A DNA stretch of 64,000 nt, taken from NCBI RefSeq assembly GCF_014649755.1, contig NZ_BMTQ01000016.1, forward strand, positions 117,244 to 181,243. The letters are read 5' to 3'. A program made the translations under genes and the position numbers. The notes below the pieces were generated by a model. It ran no database searches. It was not told the origin of the DNA and was given only the letters and a program-made list of their open reading frames with translations. Within the stretch, counting starts at the first letter, position 1; every line of letters begins with the position of its first letter. Below are positions 7,910 through 16,964 of the stretch, in pieces. Origin of the DNA: Streptomyces litmocidini. GTDB taxonomy: Bacteria; Actinomycetota; Actinomycetes; Streptomycetales; Streptomycetaceae.

Positions 7910-9145
7910 GTGACCGTCATCGACATCCCCGGCTCCAAGTCCGTCACCGCCCGCGCGCTCTTCCTCGCCGCCGCCGCGGAGGGCACCACCACCCTCCTGC
8001 GCCCGCTCGTCTCCGACGACACCGAGGGTTTCGCCGAGGGCCTCGCCGCCCTCGGCTACGGCGTCCGCCGCGAGCCCGGCGCCTGGCACATCGAGGGCCG
8101 TCCCGCCGGGCCGGGCGCGGAAGAGGCCGACGTGTACTGCCGGGACGGCGCCACGACCGCCCGCTTCCTCCCGACCCTCGCGGCCGCGGGCCACGGCACG
8201 TACCGCTTCGACGCCTCCGCACAGATGCGGCGACGGCCCCTCGCCCCCCTGACGACCGCGTTGCGCACCCTGGGCGTCGATCTGCGGCACGGCGAGAGGG
8301 AGGGCCACCATCCGCTCGCCGTCCACGCGGCCGGCGTGAAGGGCGGCGCGCTCACCCTGGACGCCGGGCAGTCCTCCCAGTACCTGACCGCCCTGCTCAT
8401 GCTGGGTCCGCTCACGGCCGAGGGCCTCGACATCACCGTCACGGACCTGGTCTCGGAGCCGTACGTCGAGATCACCCTGGCGATGATGCGGGCCTTCGGC
8501 GCGGAGGTCCGCCGGGAGGGGCGGACGTACCGGGTCGCCCCCACCGGTTACCGCGCGCGGACGTACGACATCGAGCCCGACGCCTCCACGGCCAGCTATT
8601 TCTTCGCCGCCGCCGCCCTCCGGCCGGGCCGTTCGGTCACCGTCCCCGGTCTCGGGACCGGCGCCCTCCAGGGCGATCTGGCCTTCGTCGACGTGCTGCG
8701 CCGCATGGGCGCCGACGTCGAGGTCACCGACTCCGCCACCACCGTCCGTTCCACCGGCACCCTGCGCGGCCTCACCGTCAACATGCGGGACATCTCGGAC
8801 ACGATGCCGACCCTCGCCGCGATCGCGCCGTTCGCCGACGGACCCGTCCGCATCGAGGACGTCGCCAACACCCGGGTCAAGGAGTGCGACCGGCTCGACG
8901 CCTGCGCCGAGAACCTCCGCCGCCTCGGCGTCACCGTCGCCACCGGCCCCGACTGGATCGAGATCCGGCCGGGAACCCCCGCCGGGCCCGTGGAGATCGC
9001 CACCCACGGCGACCACCGGATCGTCATGTCCTTCGCGGTCACCGCGCTGCGCACCCCCGGAATCACCTTCGACGACCCCGGCTGCGTGAAGAAGACCTTC
9101 CCCGACTTCCACCGCGTCTTCGACGCGTTCGTCCGTACCCCGTGA
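7910..9145 (+). CDS. aroA: EPSP synthase-like 3-phosphoshikimate 1-carboxyvinyltransferase
   Basis: The 411-residue protein belongs to the EPSP synthase family, which joins shikimate-3-phosphate and PEP in the shikimate pathway. It starts VTVIDIPGSKSVTARALFLAAAAEG, with the family's PGSKS(x)T/NRAL block at the N-terminus. It also has RDGATTARFLP (residues 78-88), DAGQSSQYLTALLM, SDTMPTLAAIAPFADGP, VKECDRL and THGDHRIVMSF. The residue matching E. coli G96 appears to be alanine (A81), the state seen in glyphosate-tolerant enzymes. The protein is divergent from the usual actinobacterial AroA, so it may be a second, specialised copy. The GTG start fits a CAGGAT box 6 nt upstream. It lies 34 bp before dxr in the same direction. 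Confidence 0.82.
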   Translation: MTVIDIPGSKSVTARALFLAAAAEGTTTLLRPLVSDDTEGFAEGLAALGYGVRREPGAWHIEGRPAGPGAEEADVYCRDGATTARFLPTLAAAGHGTYRFDASAQMRRRPLAPLTTALRTLGVDLRHGEREGHHPLAVHAAGVKGGALTLDAGQSSQYLTALLMLGPLTAEGLDITVTDLVSEPYVEITLAMMRAFGAEVRREGRTYRVAPTGYRARTYDIEPDASTASYFFAAAALRPGRSVTVPGLGTGALQGDLAFVDVLRRMGADVEVTDSATTVRSTGTLRGLTVNMRDISDTMPTLAAIAPFADGPVRIEDVANTRVKECDRLDACAENLRRLGVTVATGPDWIEIRPGTPAGPVEIATHGDHRIVMSFAVTALRTPGITFDDPGCVKKTFPDFHRVFDAFVRTP

Positions 9146-9179
9146 AGGCCGCGCGGTCTTTGCGGCAAGAATGGGGGGC

Positions 9180-10439
9180 ATGAGCGACCGCCCCTCTCCT
9201 CTCGCCGACCCGCGCAGTGTCTTCTCCCCCGTGGATGCGGACGCAGGACGCCGGGACATCGTCGTCCTCGGCTCGACCGGGTCCATCGGCACGCAGGCCA
9301 TCGACCTGGTGCTGCGCAACCCCGACCGTTTCCGGGTCACCGCCCTGGCCGCCTCCGGCGGCCGGATCGGGCTGCTCGCCGAGCAGGCGCACCGGCTCCG
9401 GGTCGCCGCGGTCGCCGTGGCCCGCGAGGAGGCGCTGCCCGAGCTGCGGGAGGCGCTGAAGGCGCTGTACGGCTCCGAGCCCCTGCCCGAGCTCCTCGCG
9501 GGGCCGGACGCCGCCACGCAGCTGGCCGCGTCGCCGTGCCACACCGTCCTCAACGGCATCACCGGCTCCATCGGCCTCGCGCCGACCCTCGCCGCCCTCG
9601 AAGCGGGCCGCACCCTCGCCCTCGCCAACAAGGAGTCGCTGATCGTCGGCGGCCCCCTGGTGAAGGCGCTCGCCGAGCCCGGGCAGATCATCCCGGTCGA
9701 CTCCGAGCACGCGGCCCTCTTCCAGGCCCTCGCCGCCGGCACCCGCGCCGACGTCCGCAAGCTGGTCGTCACGGCCTCCGGCGGCCCCTTCCGCGGCCGG
9801 ACCAGGGAACAGCTGGCCGACGTCACCCGCGAGGACGCGCTCGCCCATCCCACCTGGGCCATGGGCCCGGTGATCACGGTCAACAGCGCGACCCTGGTGA
9901 ACAAGGGCCTGGAGGTCATCGAGGCCCACCTGCTCTACGACATCCCCTTCGACCGCATCGAGGTCGTCGTCCACCCGCAGTCGTACGTCCACTCGATGGT
10001 CGAGTTCACGGACGGCTCCACGCTCGCCCAGGCCACCCCGCCGGACATGCGCGGCCCGATCGCCATCGGCCTCGGCTGGCCCGAGCGGGTCCCGGACGCG
10101 GCCCCCGCCTTCGACTGGAGCAAGGCCTCCACCTGGGAGTTCTTCCCGCTCGACACCGAGGCCTTCCCGTCCGTCGGCCTGGCCCGGTACGTGGGCGAGC
10201 TGGGCGGCACCGCCCCCGCCGTCTTCAACGCCGCGAACGAGGAGTGTGTCGAGGCGTTCCTCGCCGGACGGCTGCCGTTCAACGGGATCACGGATACGGT
10301 CACTGCGGTCGTCACCGAACACGGGCAGCCCTCCAGGGGAACCCCGCTCACGGTGTCGGACGTCCTCGAAGCGGAGACCTGGGCACGGGCCCGGGCCCGA
10401 GAGCTCGCAGCGAAGGCAACAGCGGAGGCCCGCGCATGA
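9180..10439 (+). CDS. dxr: 1-deoxy-D-xylulose 5-phosphate reductoisomerase
   Basis: This 419-residue enzyme makes 2-C-methyl-D-erythritol 4-phosphate, the second step of the MEP isoprenoid pathway, using NADPH and a divalent metal. Motifs are the nucleotide-binding VLGSTGSIGTQAIDL, NGITGSIGL, ANKESLIVGG, the metal/substrate segment PVDSEHAALFQAL, SGGPFRGR and HPTWAMGPVITVNSATLVNKGLEVIEAH. ATG 9180 is preferred over 9171 because it gives the expected MSDRP-type N-terminus. AAGAAT lies 7 nt upstream, so a leaderless start is possible. The stop overlaps the rseP start (ATGA). The last pathway steps are represented by ispG two genes on. Confidence 0.97.
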   Translation: MSDRPSPLADPRSVFSPVDADAGRRDIVVLGSTGSIGTQAIDLVLRNPDRFRVTALAASGGRIGLLAEQAHRLRVAAVAVAREEALPELREALKALYGSEPLPELLAGPDAATQLAASPCHTVLNGITGSIGLAPTLAALEAGRTLALANKESLIVGGPLVKALAEPGQIIPVDSEHAALFQALAAGTRADVRKLVVTASGGPFRGRTREQLADVTREDALAHPTWAMGPVITVNSATLVNKGLEVIEAHLLYDIPFDRIEVVVHPQSYVHSMVEFTDGSTLAQATPPDMRGPIAIGLGWPERVPDAAPAFDWSKASTWEFFPLDTEAFPSVGLARYVGELGGTAPAVFNAANEECVEAFLAGRLPFNGITDTVTAVVTEHGQPSRGTPLTVSDVLEAETWARARARELAAKATAEARA

Positions 10440-11746
10440 CCGAAATGCTCCTGTACGCCCTGGGTATCGTGCTGTTCGCCCTCGGCCTCCTCGTCTCCAT
10501 CGCGTGGCACGAGCTCGGCCACCTCTCCACGGCCAAGCTCTTCGGCATCCGCGTGCCGCAGTACATGGTCGGCTTCGGCCCCACCATCTGGTCGCGGAAG
10601 CGCGGCGAGACCGAGTACGGCATCAAGGCCATCCCGGCCGGCGGCTACATCCGCATGATCGGCATGTTCCCGCCGGGCAAGGACGGCAGGATCGAGGCCC
10701 GCTCCACCTCGCCCTGGCGCTCGATGATCGAGGACGCCCGCGAGGCCTCGTACGAGGAGATCCAGCCGGGCGACGAGACGCGGCTGTTCTACACGCGCAA
10801 GCCGTGGAAGCGCGTGATCGTGATGTTCGCCGGACCGTTCATGAACCTGGTCCTGGCGGCGGTGCTGTTCTTCGGCTCGATGATGACGCTGGGCGTCCAG
10901 GGCCCGACGACCGAGGTCGCGGGCGTCCAGAAGTGCGTCATCAAGCTCAGCGAGAAGCGCCAGAAGTGCGCGCCGGGGGACCCCGTCTCCCCGGCGTTCG
11001 CGGCCGGTCTCAGGAACGGGGACAAGATCCTCGCCCTGAACGGCGAGGCGGTGGACGACTGGGACGCCCTCTCCGACGGCATCCGCTCCGCCACCATCGG
11101 CCCGGCCACCCTCACCGTCGAGCGGGACGGTCAGCGCGTCGACCTCCACCCGACCCTGGTCACCAACAAGGTCGAGAAGAAGGACTCCCACGGCAACGTC
11201 GTCCGGCCGGTCCAGTACGTCAGCGCCGGCTACCTCGGCTTCCAGCCGAAGTCCGAGGTCGCCCCGCTCAGCTTCGGCGAGACCACCGAGCGCATGACCG
11301 ACCTCGTCGAGAACGGCGTCCACTCGGTCATCGCCCTGCCCGGCAAGATCCCCGGCCTCTGGGACGCCACCTTCGGGGACGGCAAGCGCGCCGAGGACTC
11401 GCCCGTCGGCGTCCTCGGCGCCGCCCGCATCACCGGCGAACTGATGACCGTCGAGGCCCCGAAGACGACGATCCTCGTCAACTTCATGAGCCTGCTCGTG
11501 TACTTCAACGTCTCGCTGTTCCTGTTCAACATGCTCCCGCTGCTGCCGCTCGACGGCGGTCACATCGCGGGCGCCCTGTGGGAGGCCGTCCGCCGCCACG
11601 CGGCCCGGATCTTCAAGCGCCCCGACCCCGGCCCGTTCGACGTGGCCAAGCTGATGCCCGCCGCCTACGTGGTGGCCGGCGTCTTCGTCTGCTTCACGCT
11701 GCTCGTCCTCGCCGCCGACATCGTCAATCCGGTGAAACTGACGTAG
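10436..11746 (+). CDS. rseP: RIP metalloprotease of the RseP/site-2 protease family
   Basis: The 436-residue membrane zinc protease cuts substrates inside the membrane, for example anti-sigma factors or signal-peptide remnants. It has the HELGH zinc motif near the N-terminus (H25, E26, H29) in the first membrane helix, a GIKAIPAGGYIRM segment, a periplasmic-side PDZ domain around residues 165-235 (GDPVSPAFAAGLRNGDKILALNG), and the second active-site motif NMLPLLPLDGGH with D373. GGAGG lies 7 nt before the ATG, which overlaps the dxr stop by 4 nt, so the two are translationally coupled. Gene order dxr-rseP-ispG is common in actinobacteria. Confidence 0.96.
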   Translation: MTEMLLYALGIVLFALGLLVSIAWHELGHLSTAKLFGIRVPQYMVGFGPTIWSRKRGETEYGIKAIPAGGYIRMIGMFPPGKDGRIEARSTSPWRSMIEDAREASYEEIQPGDETRLFYTRKPWKRVIVMFAGPFMNLVLAAVLFFGSMMTLGVQGPTTEVAGVQKCVIKLSEKRQKCAPGDPVSPAFAAGLRNGDKILALNGEAVDDWDALSDGIRSATIGPATLTVERDGQRVDLHPTLVTNKVEKKDSHGNVVRPVQYVSAGYLGFQPKSEVAPLSFGETTERMTDLVENGVHSVIALPGKIPGLWDATFGDGKRAEDSPVGVLGAARITGELMTVEAPKTTILVNFMSLLVYFNVSLFLFNMLPLLPLDGGHIAGALWEAVRRHAARIFKRPDPGPFDVAKLMPAAYVVAGVFVCFTLLVLAADIVNPVKLT

Positions 11747-11796
11747 CACCCAGGGGGGCCGCACCCGGTGTGTCCGGCCCCCCGCCCCCGGGGCGG

Positions 11797-11840
11797 TAAC
11801 CTCGGAACCCTGAGCCCGCCGACGCACAACCTTGAGGTTG
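11797..11840 (+). promoter_or_regulatory. Possible ispG promoter -10 and a 14-bp palindrome over the ribosome site
   Basis: TAACCT (11797-11802) fits TANNNT; no clear -35 is seen. At 11827-11840 lies CAACCTTGAGGTTG, a perfect palindrome containing the only Shine-Dalgarno-like GAGG, 12 nt before the ispG ATG. It could be an operator or a hairpin masking the ribosome site. Confidence 0.35.
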
Positions 11841-11848
11841 CACTTCAG

Positions 11849-13006
<1,158 letters not shown>

Positions 13007-13020
13007 CCCTCCCGGCTCCC

Positions 13021-13042
13021 GTTCCGGCGCCCTCGCCGGAAC
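13021..13042 (+). terminator. 9-bp hairpin after ispG
   Basis: Arms GTTCCGGCG (13021-13029) and CGCCGGAAC (13034-13042) with a 4-nt loop, just before a second, longer hairpin. Confidence 0.5.
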
Positions 13043-13045
13043 CCC

Positions 13046-13085
13046 CGTGAAGCCCCTCCGCCCCGCCCGGCGGAGGGGCTTCACG
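13046..13085 (+). terminator. 17-bp perfect hairpin after ispG
   Basis: Left arm 13046-13062, right arm 13069-13085, loop 6 nt. This strong GC stem without a T tract is the likely terminator of the dxr-rseP-ispG transcript. Confidence 0.8.
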
Positions 13086-13117
13086 AGCACGACGGGCCCC
13101 GCCCCGGGGCACGGGGG

Positions 13118-13123
13118 TACAGT
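13118..13123 (+). promoter_or_regulatory. Possible -10 box (TACAGT) for the GNAT gene
   Basis: TANNNT hexamer 36 bp upstream of GTG 13160, with no convincing -35. Confidence 0.35.
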
Positions 13124-13159
13124 GCGGAGACCAGCAGACCCGTCCCGTGAGGCCCCCTC

Positions 13160-14005
13160 GTGCTGACAGAGACCACCACTCGGGTCCTCGAACCCGCCGA
13201 CCTCGGCGCCGCCCTCGCCGTCCTGGAGAGCGCCCCCGTCGAGAACGCCTTCGTGGCCGCCCGCGTCCAGGCCGCCGGGCTCGACCCCTGGCGCCTCGGC
13301 GGCGAGATGTGGGGCTGGTACACCGAGGGCAGACTGCGCTCGCTCTGCTACTCCGGCGCCAACCTGGTCCCCATCTGCGCCACCCCCCAGGCCGTCCGCG
13401 CCTTCGCCGACCGGGCCCGCAGGATCGGCCGCCGCTGCTCCTCGATCGTCGGCCCCGCCGAGGCCACCCGCGAACTGTGGCGGCTCCTGGAGCCCGGCTG
13501 GGGCCCCGCCAGGGACGTCAGGGCCCACCAGCCGCTGATGGTCGCCGAGGAACCCTCCACCACGGTCGCGCCCGATCCGCTGGTCCGCCGCGTCCGCAAG
13601 GACGAGATGGAGGCGATCATGCCCGCCTGCGTGGCCATGTTCACCGAGGAGGTCGGCGTCTCCCCCCTCGCCAACGACGGCGGGCTGCTCTACCAGGCCC
13701 GCGTCGCCGAACTCGTCGGCTCCGGCCGCTCCTTCGCCCGCATCCAGGACGGCAAGGTCGTCTTCAAGGCCGAGATCGGCGCCGCCACCCGCCAGGCCTG
13801 CCAGATCCAGGGCGTCTGGGTCGCCCCCGAACACCGCGGCAAGGGACTCTCCGAGACGGGCATGGCCGCCGTCCTCCAGTACGCCCTCGCCGACGTCGCC
13901 CCCGTCGTCAGCCTGTACGTCAACGACTACAACGCCCCGGCGAGGGCCGCGTACCGCCGCGTCGGCTTCCGCGAGACCGGCGCCTTCATGAGCGTCCTGT
14001 TCTGA
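13160..14005 (+). CDS. GNAT acetyltransferase with an extra N-terminal domain
   Basis: This 281-residue protein has a C-terminal GNAT fold. The acetyl-CoA-binding stretch is QGVWVAPEHRGKGLSETGMAAVLQYAL, the RxGxG-like loop being HRGKGLS, followed by VSLYVNDYNAPARAAYRRVGFRETG. The N-terminal ~150 residues (including VENAFVAARVQAAGLDPWRLGGEMWGWY) resemble the DUF4081-type extension often paired with this domain in actinobacteria. It is probably cytosolic; the acceptor, a small molecule or protein lysine, is unknown. The GTG start follows the ispG terminator. It is followed by a second, shorter GNAT gene after 42 bp. Confidence 0.85.
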   Translation: MLTETTTRVLEPADLGAALAVLESAPVENAFVAARVQAAGLDPWRLGGEMWGWYTEGRLRSLCYSGANLVPICATPQAVRAFADRARRIGRRCSSIVGPAEATRELWRLLEPGWGPARDVRAHQPLMVAEEPSTTVAPDPLVRRVRKDEMEAIMPACVAMFTEEVGVSPLANDGGLLYQARVAELVGSGRSFARIQDGKVVFKAEIGAATRQACQIQGVWVAPEHRGKGLSETGMAAVLQYALADVAPVVSLYVNDYNAPARAAYRRVGFRETGAFMSVLF

Positions 14006-14034
14006 CGCGCTGTCCCGGGACGGGCGGGCACTTG

Positions 14035-14040
14035 TAGGGT
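14035..14040 (+). promoter_or_regulatory. -10 box TAGGGT set for a leaderless transcript
   Basis: TAGGGT ends 7 nt before ATG 14048, the spacing that places the first transcribed base at or next to the start codon. The same TANNNT-N7-ATG layout recurs at 6865, 27165 and 61007. Confidence 0.5.
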
Positions 14041-14047
14041 GCGCCGC

Positions 14048-14593
14048 ATGGATGACGCAGAGATCGAGATCGGTCCGCTCAATCTCGCCGCCCGGGTGGA
14101 CGAGGCCCTCGCCGTACAGGCCGTCGCCTTCGGCCTGGACGCGGGCGAGGTCGCCGTACGCCGCCACATCGTGCTGCGCCACCTCCTCAGCCCCGGCGCC
14201 CGCGCCCACGGGGCCACCACCCCCGACGGGCGGCTCGTCGGCTTCGTGTACGGGATGCCCAACGACCGCACCCACTGGTGGTCCACCGTCGTCGAGACGT
14301 ACCTGCGGGCCACCGGCACCGCCGACTGGCTCGACGACTCCTTCGTCATCACCGAACTCCACGTCCACCCCGACTTCCAGGGCCGGGGCGTCGGCCGCGA
14401 GCTGATCACCACCATCACCGACGGCGCCGCCGAACCGCGCTCCATCCTCTCCGCGATCGACACCGAGAGCCCCGCCCGCGGTCTCTACCGGTCCCTCGGC
14501 TACGTCGACCTCGCCCGCCAGGTCCACTTCCCGAGCGCCCCCCGCCCGTACGCCGTCATGGGCGCCCCCCTGCCGCTCAGGCGCCGGAACTGA
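14048..14593 (+). CDS. GNAT acetyltransferase
   Basis: The 181-residue single-domain GNAT protein has FVITELHVHPDFQGRGVGRELITTI as its acetyl-CoA-binding motif and SPARGLYRSLGYVDLARQV as motif B with the usual tyrosine. The substrate is unknown. Close neighbours are another GNAT gene upstream and proS downstream, a conserved Streptomyces arrangement as I recall. ATG 14048 is chosen over GTG 14039 because of the TAGGGT box 7 nt upstream; GTAGGG could alternatively act as a ribosome site. Confidence 0.85.
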   Translation: MDDAEIEIGPLNLAARVDEALAVQAVAFGLDAGEVAVRRHIVLRHLLSPGARAHGATTPDGRLVGFVYGMPNDRTHWWSTVVETYLRATGTADWLDDSFVITELHVHPDFQGRGVGRELITTITDGAAEPRSILSAIDTESPARGLYRSLGYVDLARQVHFPSAPRPYAVMGAPLPLRRRN

Positions 14594-14618
14594 TTTCACC
14601 TGCCAGGGGCCGCCCGGC

Positions 14619-14624
14619 TAACCT
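14619..14624 (+). promoter_or_regulatory. Possible proS -10 box (TAACCT)
   Basis: TANNNT hexamer in the context GGCTAACCTCGG, similar to GGTAACCTCGG before ispG. No clear -35 is seen. Confidence 0.3.
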
Positions 14625-14664
14625 CGGGGCCATCACCGTCAGTCCCGGCAGGAGTACGAGAACC

Positions 14665-16368
14665 ATGGCCAACGCACCGGTCCAGCGCATGTCCCAGTTG
14701 ATGGCGAAGACGCTGCGCGACGACCCGGCGGACGCCGAGGTCCTCAGCCACAAGCTCCTCGTCCGCGCCGGCTACGTCCGCCGCACCGCCGCCGGCATCT
14801 GGAGCTGGCTCCCCCTGGGCAAGAAGGTCCTCTCCAACGTCGAGCGCATCGTCCGCGAGGAGATGGACGCCATCGGCGCCCAGGAGGTCTCCCTGCCCGC
14901 GCTGCTGCCCCGCGAGCCCTACGAGGCCACCGGCCGCTGGGACGAGTACGGCGCCGAGCTCTTCCGCCTCCAGGACCGCAAGGGCGGCGACTACCTCCTC
15001 GGCCCCACCCACGAGGAGATCTTCACCCTCCTGGTCAAGGACCAGTGCTCGTCCTACAAGGACCTGCCGGTCATCCTGTACCAGATCCAGTCCAAGTTCC
15101 GCGACGAGGCCCGTCCCCGCGCCGGCATCCTGCGCGGCCGCGAGTTCCTCATGAAGGACTCCTACTCCTTCGACACCGAGGACGAGGGCCTCGCGCAGTC
15201 CTACGCCCTGCACCGCCAGGCCTACCGGCGCGTCTTCGAGCGCCTCGGCCTCGACTACCGCATCGTCGCCGCCACCGCCGGCGCCATGGGCGGCTCGAAG
15301 TCCGAGGAGTTCCTCGCCCCCGCCGAGGCCGGCGAGGACACCTTCGCCGACTGCCCGAACTGCGACTTCGCCGCCAACACCGAAGCGGTGTACCAGACGG
15401 TGAAGCCGGTCGACGGCTCGGCCGTCCCGGCCGCCGAGGAGATCCCCACCCCCGACACCCCGACGATCGAGACCCTCGCGGCCTCCCTCGGCGTGCCGGC
15501 CTCCGCCACCCTGAAGAACCTCCTCGTGAAGGTCGACGGCGAGATCGTCGCGGTCGGCGTCCCCGGCGACCGCGAGGTCGACATGGACAAGGTCGAGGAG
15601 CACTTCGGCCCGACGGCCACGGTCGAGCTGGTGACCGAGGAGGACTTCGCGCAGCGCGCCGACCTCGTCCGCGGCTACGTCGGCCCCCAGGGCCTGGAGA
15701 AGGTCACCTACATCGCCGACCCGCGCGTGGCGCCCGGCACCGCGTGGATCACGGGTGCCAACAAGGAGGGCATGCACGCGAAGAACGTCGTCGCGGGCCG
15801 TGACTTCGAGGTCTCCGAGTACGTCGACGTCGTCGTCGTCCAGGAGGGCGACCCCTGCCCCGTGTGCGGCACCGGCCTCAGGCTGGACCGCGCCATCGAG
15901 ATCGGCCACATCTTCCAGCTGGGCCGCAAGTACGCCGACGCCCTCAAGCTCGACGTCCTCGGCCAGAACGGCAAGCCGGTCCGCGTGACCATGGGCTCGT
16001 ACGGCATCGGCGTCTCCCGCGCGGTCGCGGCCCTCGCCGAGCAGACCGCCGACGAGAAGGGGCTGTGCTGGCCCTCCGAGGTCGCCCCCGCCGACGTCCA
16101 CGTCGTCGCCGCCGGCAAGGCGCTCCAGACCGAGCTGGCCCTGGAGGTCTCGGAGAAGCTCTCCGCGGCCGGCCTCCGCGTCCTGGTCGACGACCGCGCG
16201 GGCGTCTCCCCGGGCGTCAAGTTCACCGACGCGGAGCTCATGGGCGTCCCGAAGATCCTGGTGGCCGGCCGCCGCTCGGGCGAGGGCGTCGTGGAGCTCA
16301 AGGACCGCCGCACGGGGGAGCGCGAGGAACTGACGGTCGCCGAGGCCCTCACCCGCCTCACCTCCTGA
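14665..16368 (+). CDS. proS: Prolyl-tRNA synthetase, bacterial type with editing domain
   Basis: The 567-residue class II synthetase charges tRNA-Pro. Motif 2 (SKFRDEARPRAGILRGREFLMKDSYSFD) and the motif 3 region (GSYGIGVSRAVAAL) are present. A YbaK-like editing insertion lies between about residues 250 and 385 (ETLAASLGVPASATLKNLLVKVDGE and onward), and the anticodon-binding domain is at the C-terminus. The CPNC and CPVCG pairs flank the insertion. GCAGGAG precedes the ATG by about 10 nt. No T-box is seen upstream. The gene is followed by a hairpin and repeat copy B. Confidence 0.97.
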   Translation: MANAPVQRMSQLMAKTLRDDPADAEVLSHKLLVRAGYVRRTAAGIWSWLPLGKKVLSNVERIVREEMDAIGAQEVSLPALLPREPYEATGRWDEYGAELFRLQDRKGGDYLLGPTHEEIFTLLVKDQCSSYKDLPVILYQIQSKFRDEARPRAGILRGREFLMKDSYSFDTEDEGLAQSYALHRQAYRRVFERLGLDYRIVAATAGAMGGSKSEEFLAPAEAGEDTFADCPNCDFAANTEAVYQTVKPVDGSAVPAAEEIPTPDTPTIETLAASLGVPASATLKNLLVKVDGEIVAVGVPGDREVDMDKVEEHFGPTATVELVTEEDFAQRADLVRGYVGPQGLEKVTYIADPRVAPGTAWITGANKEGMHAKNVVAGRDFEVSEYVDVVVVQEGDPCPVCGTGLRLDRAIEIGHIFQLGRKYADALKLDVLGQNGKPVRVTMGSYGIGVSRAVAALAEQTADEKGLCWPSEVAPADVHVVAAGKALQTELALEVSEKLSAAGLRVLVDDRAGVSPGVKFTDAELMGVPKILVAGRRSGEGVVELKDRRTGEREELTVAEALTRLTS

Positions 16369-16379
16369 CCCCACCCTCC

Positions 16380-16414
16380 CGCGGGGCCCCGGCCTCCCGG
16401 ACCGGCGCCCCGCG
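16380..16414 (+). terminator. GC hairpin after proS
   Basis: An 8-bp outer stem CGCGGGGC/GCCCCGCG plus CCGG/CCGG inside one C-C mismatch, loop about 9 nt, directly after the proS stop. No T tract. Confidence 0.6.
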
Positions 16415-16566
16415 GGCCGGCACCCGGCCCGGGCCACCCGCCCGCGTGACCGGCACACCCGCGGACCGGCACCCGGCCGCGTCCACCGCCCGGCAGGGCG
16501 GTGCCCTCTTGCACCCCCCGTGTGGGGCCCGCGCCCTGCTGGGCGGCGCCCTTCCCCGCACCCCGC

Positions 16567-16813
16567 CCGTGTGGGCAATCGTCCCGCTGGGCGGGACGGG
16601 TGGGCACACGGGACGGTGCCCCTCAGCGGCGCCTCCGCGTTCCGCGCCTGAACCCGCACCACGTGTGCGCCGTGCACGGGGTGCGGGTTCAGGCGCGGGA
16701 GCCTCGGGCGCCGGCAGGGGCGCCGTTCCGTTGTGCCCACCCTCCCCCGAGCTCTCGGCTCCGCTCGAGCAGGGGGGACCCCCTTCGCCCCAGCGGAACG
16801 ACTGCCCACAACG
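16567..16813 (+). repeat. Composite palindromic repeat, copy B (247 bp)
   Basis: The left end hairpin has outer stem CCGTGTG/CACACGG (16567-16573, 16605-16611) and an inner stem of CGTCCCGC type. The centre is a perfect 19-bp stem (16642-16660 with 16680-16698). The right end hairpin has outer stem CGTTGTG/CACAACG (ending 16813), and its inner stem is broken by a nested ~43-bp element at 16743-16785. Same architecture as copies A and C. Confidence 0.88.
16743..16785 (+). repeat. Nested ~42-bp element, copy 2
   Basis: Nearly identical to 7709-7750 (AGCTCTCGGCTCCGCTCGAG core then GGGGGGACCCCC). It occupies the same position next to the CCCACCC motif of the end hairpin, replacing GTTC found in copy C. 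Confidence 0.8.
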
Positions 16814-16964
16814 CGGTGGTCACCGCCCCGGGCGCGGCCCGCTACGGGGGCGCCGTCCCGGCGGGCGCTCGGACGGTGCGGGAGCGGGGTGGGCGACGCC
16901 CCGGCGGGACGGCCGACGGGGGCGGGGCGACGCCCCGGTGGGGTGGCCGGTCACGCCGGGGGCG

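Larger units (their letters stand above)
16369..16964. other. 596-bp gap between convergent genes, holding repeat copy B
   Basis: It contains the proS terminator, one GTGTGGGGCCCGCGCCC unit at 16520 related to the 44-bp array near 32 kb, the composite palindrome 16567-16813, and about 150 bp of GC-rich inverted segments. No coding frame is supported. Confidence 0.7.

Noticed and set aside
14594..14664. T-box or other tRNA-sensing leader before proS
   Set aside because: The gap is only 71 bp and has no specifier stem or T-box core sequence.
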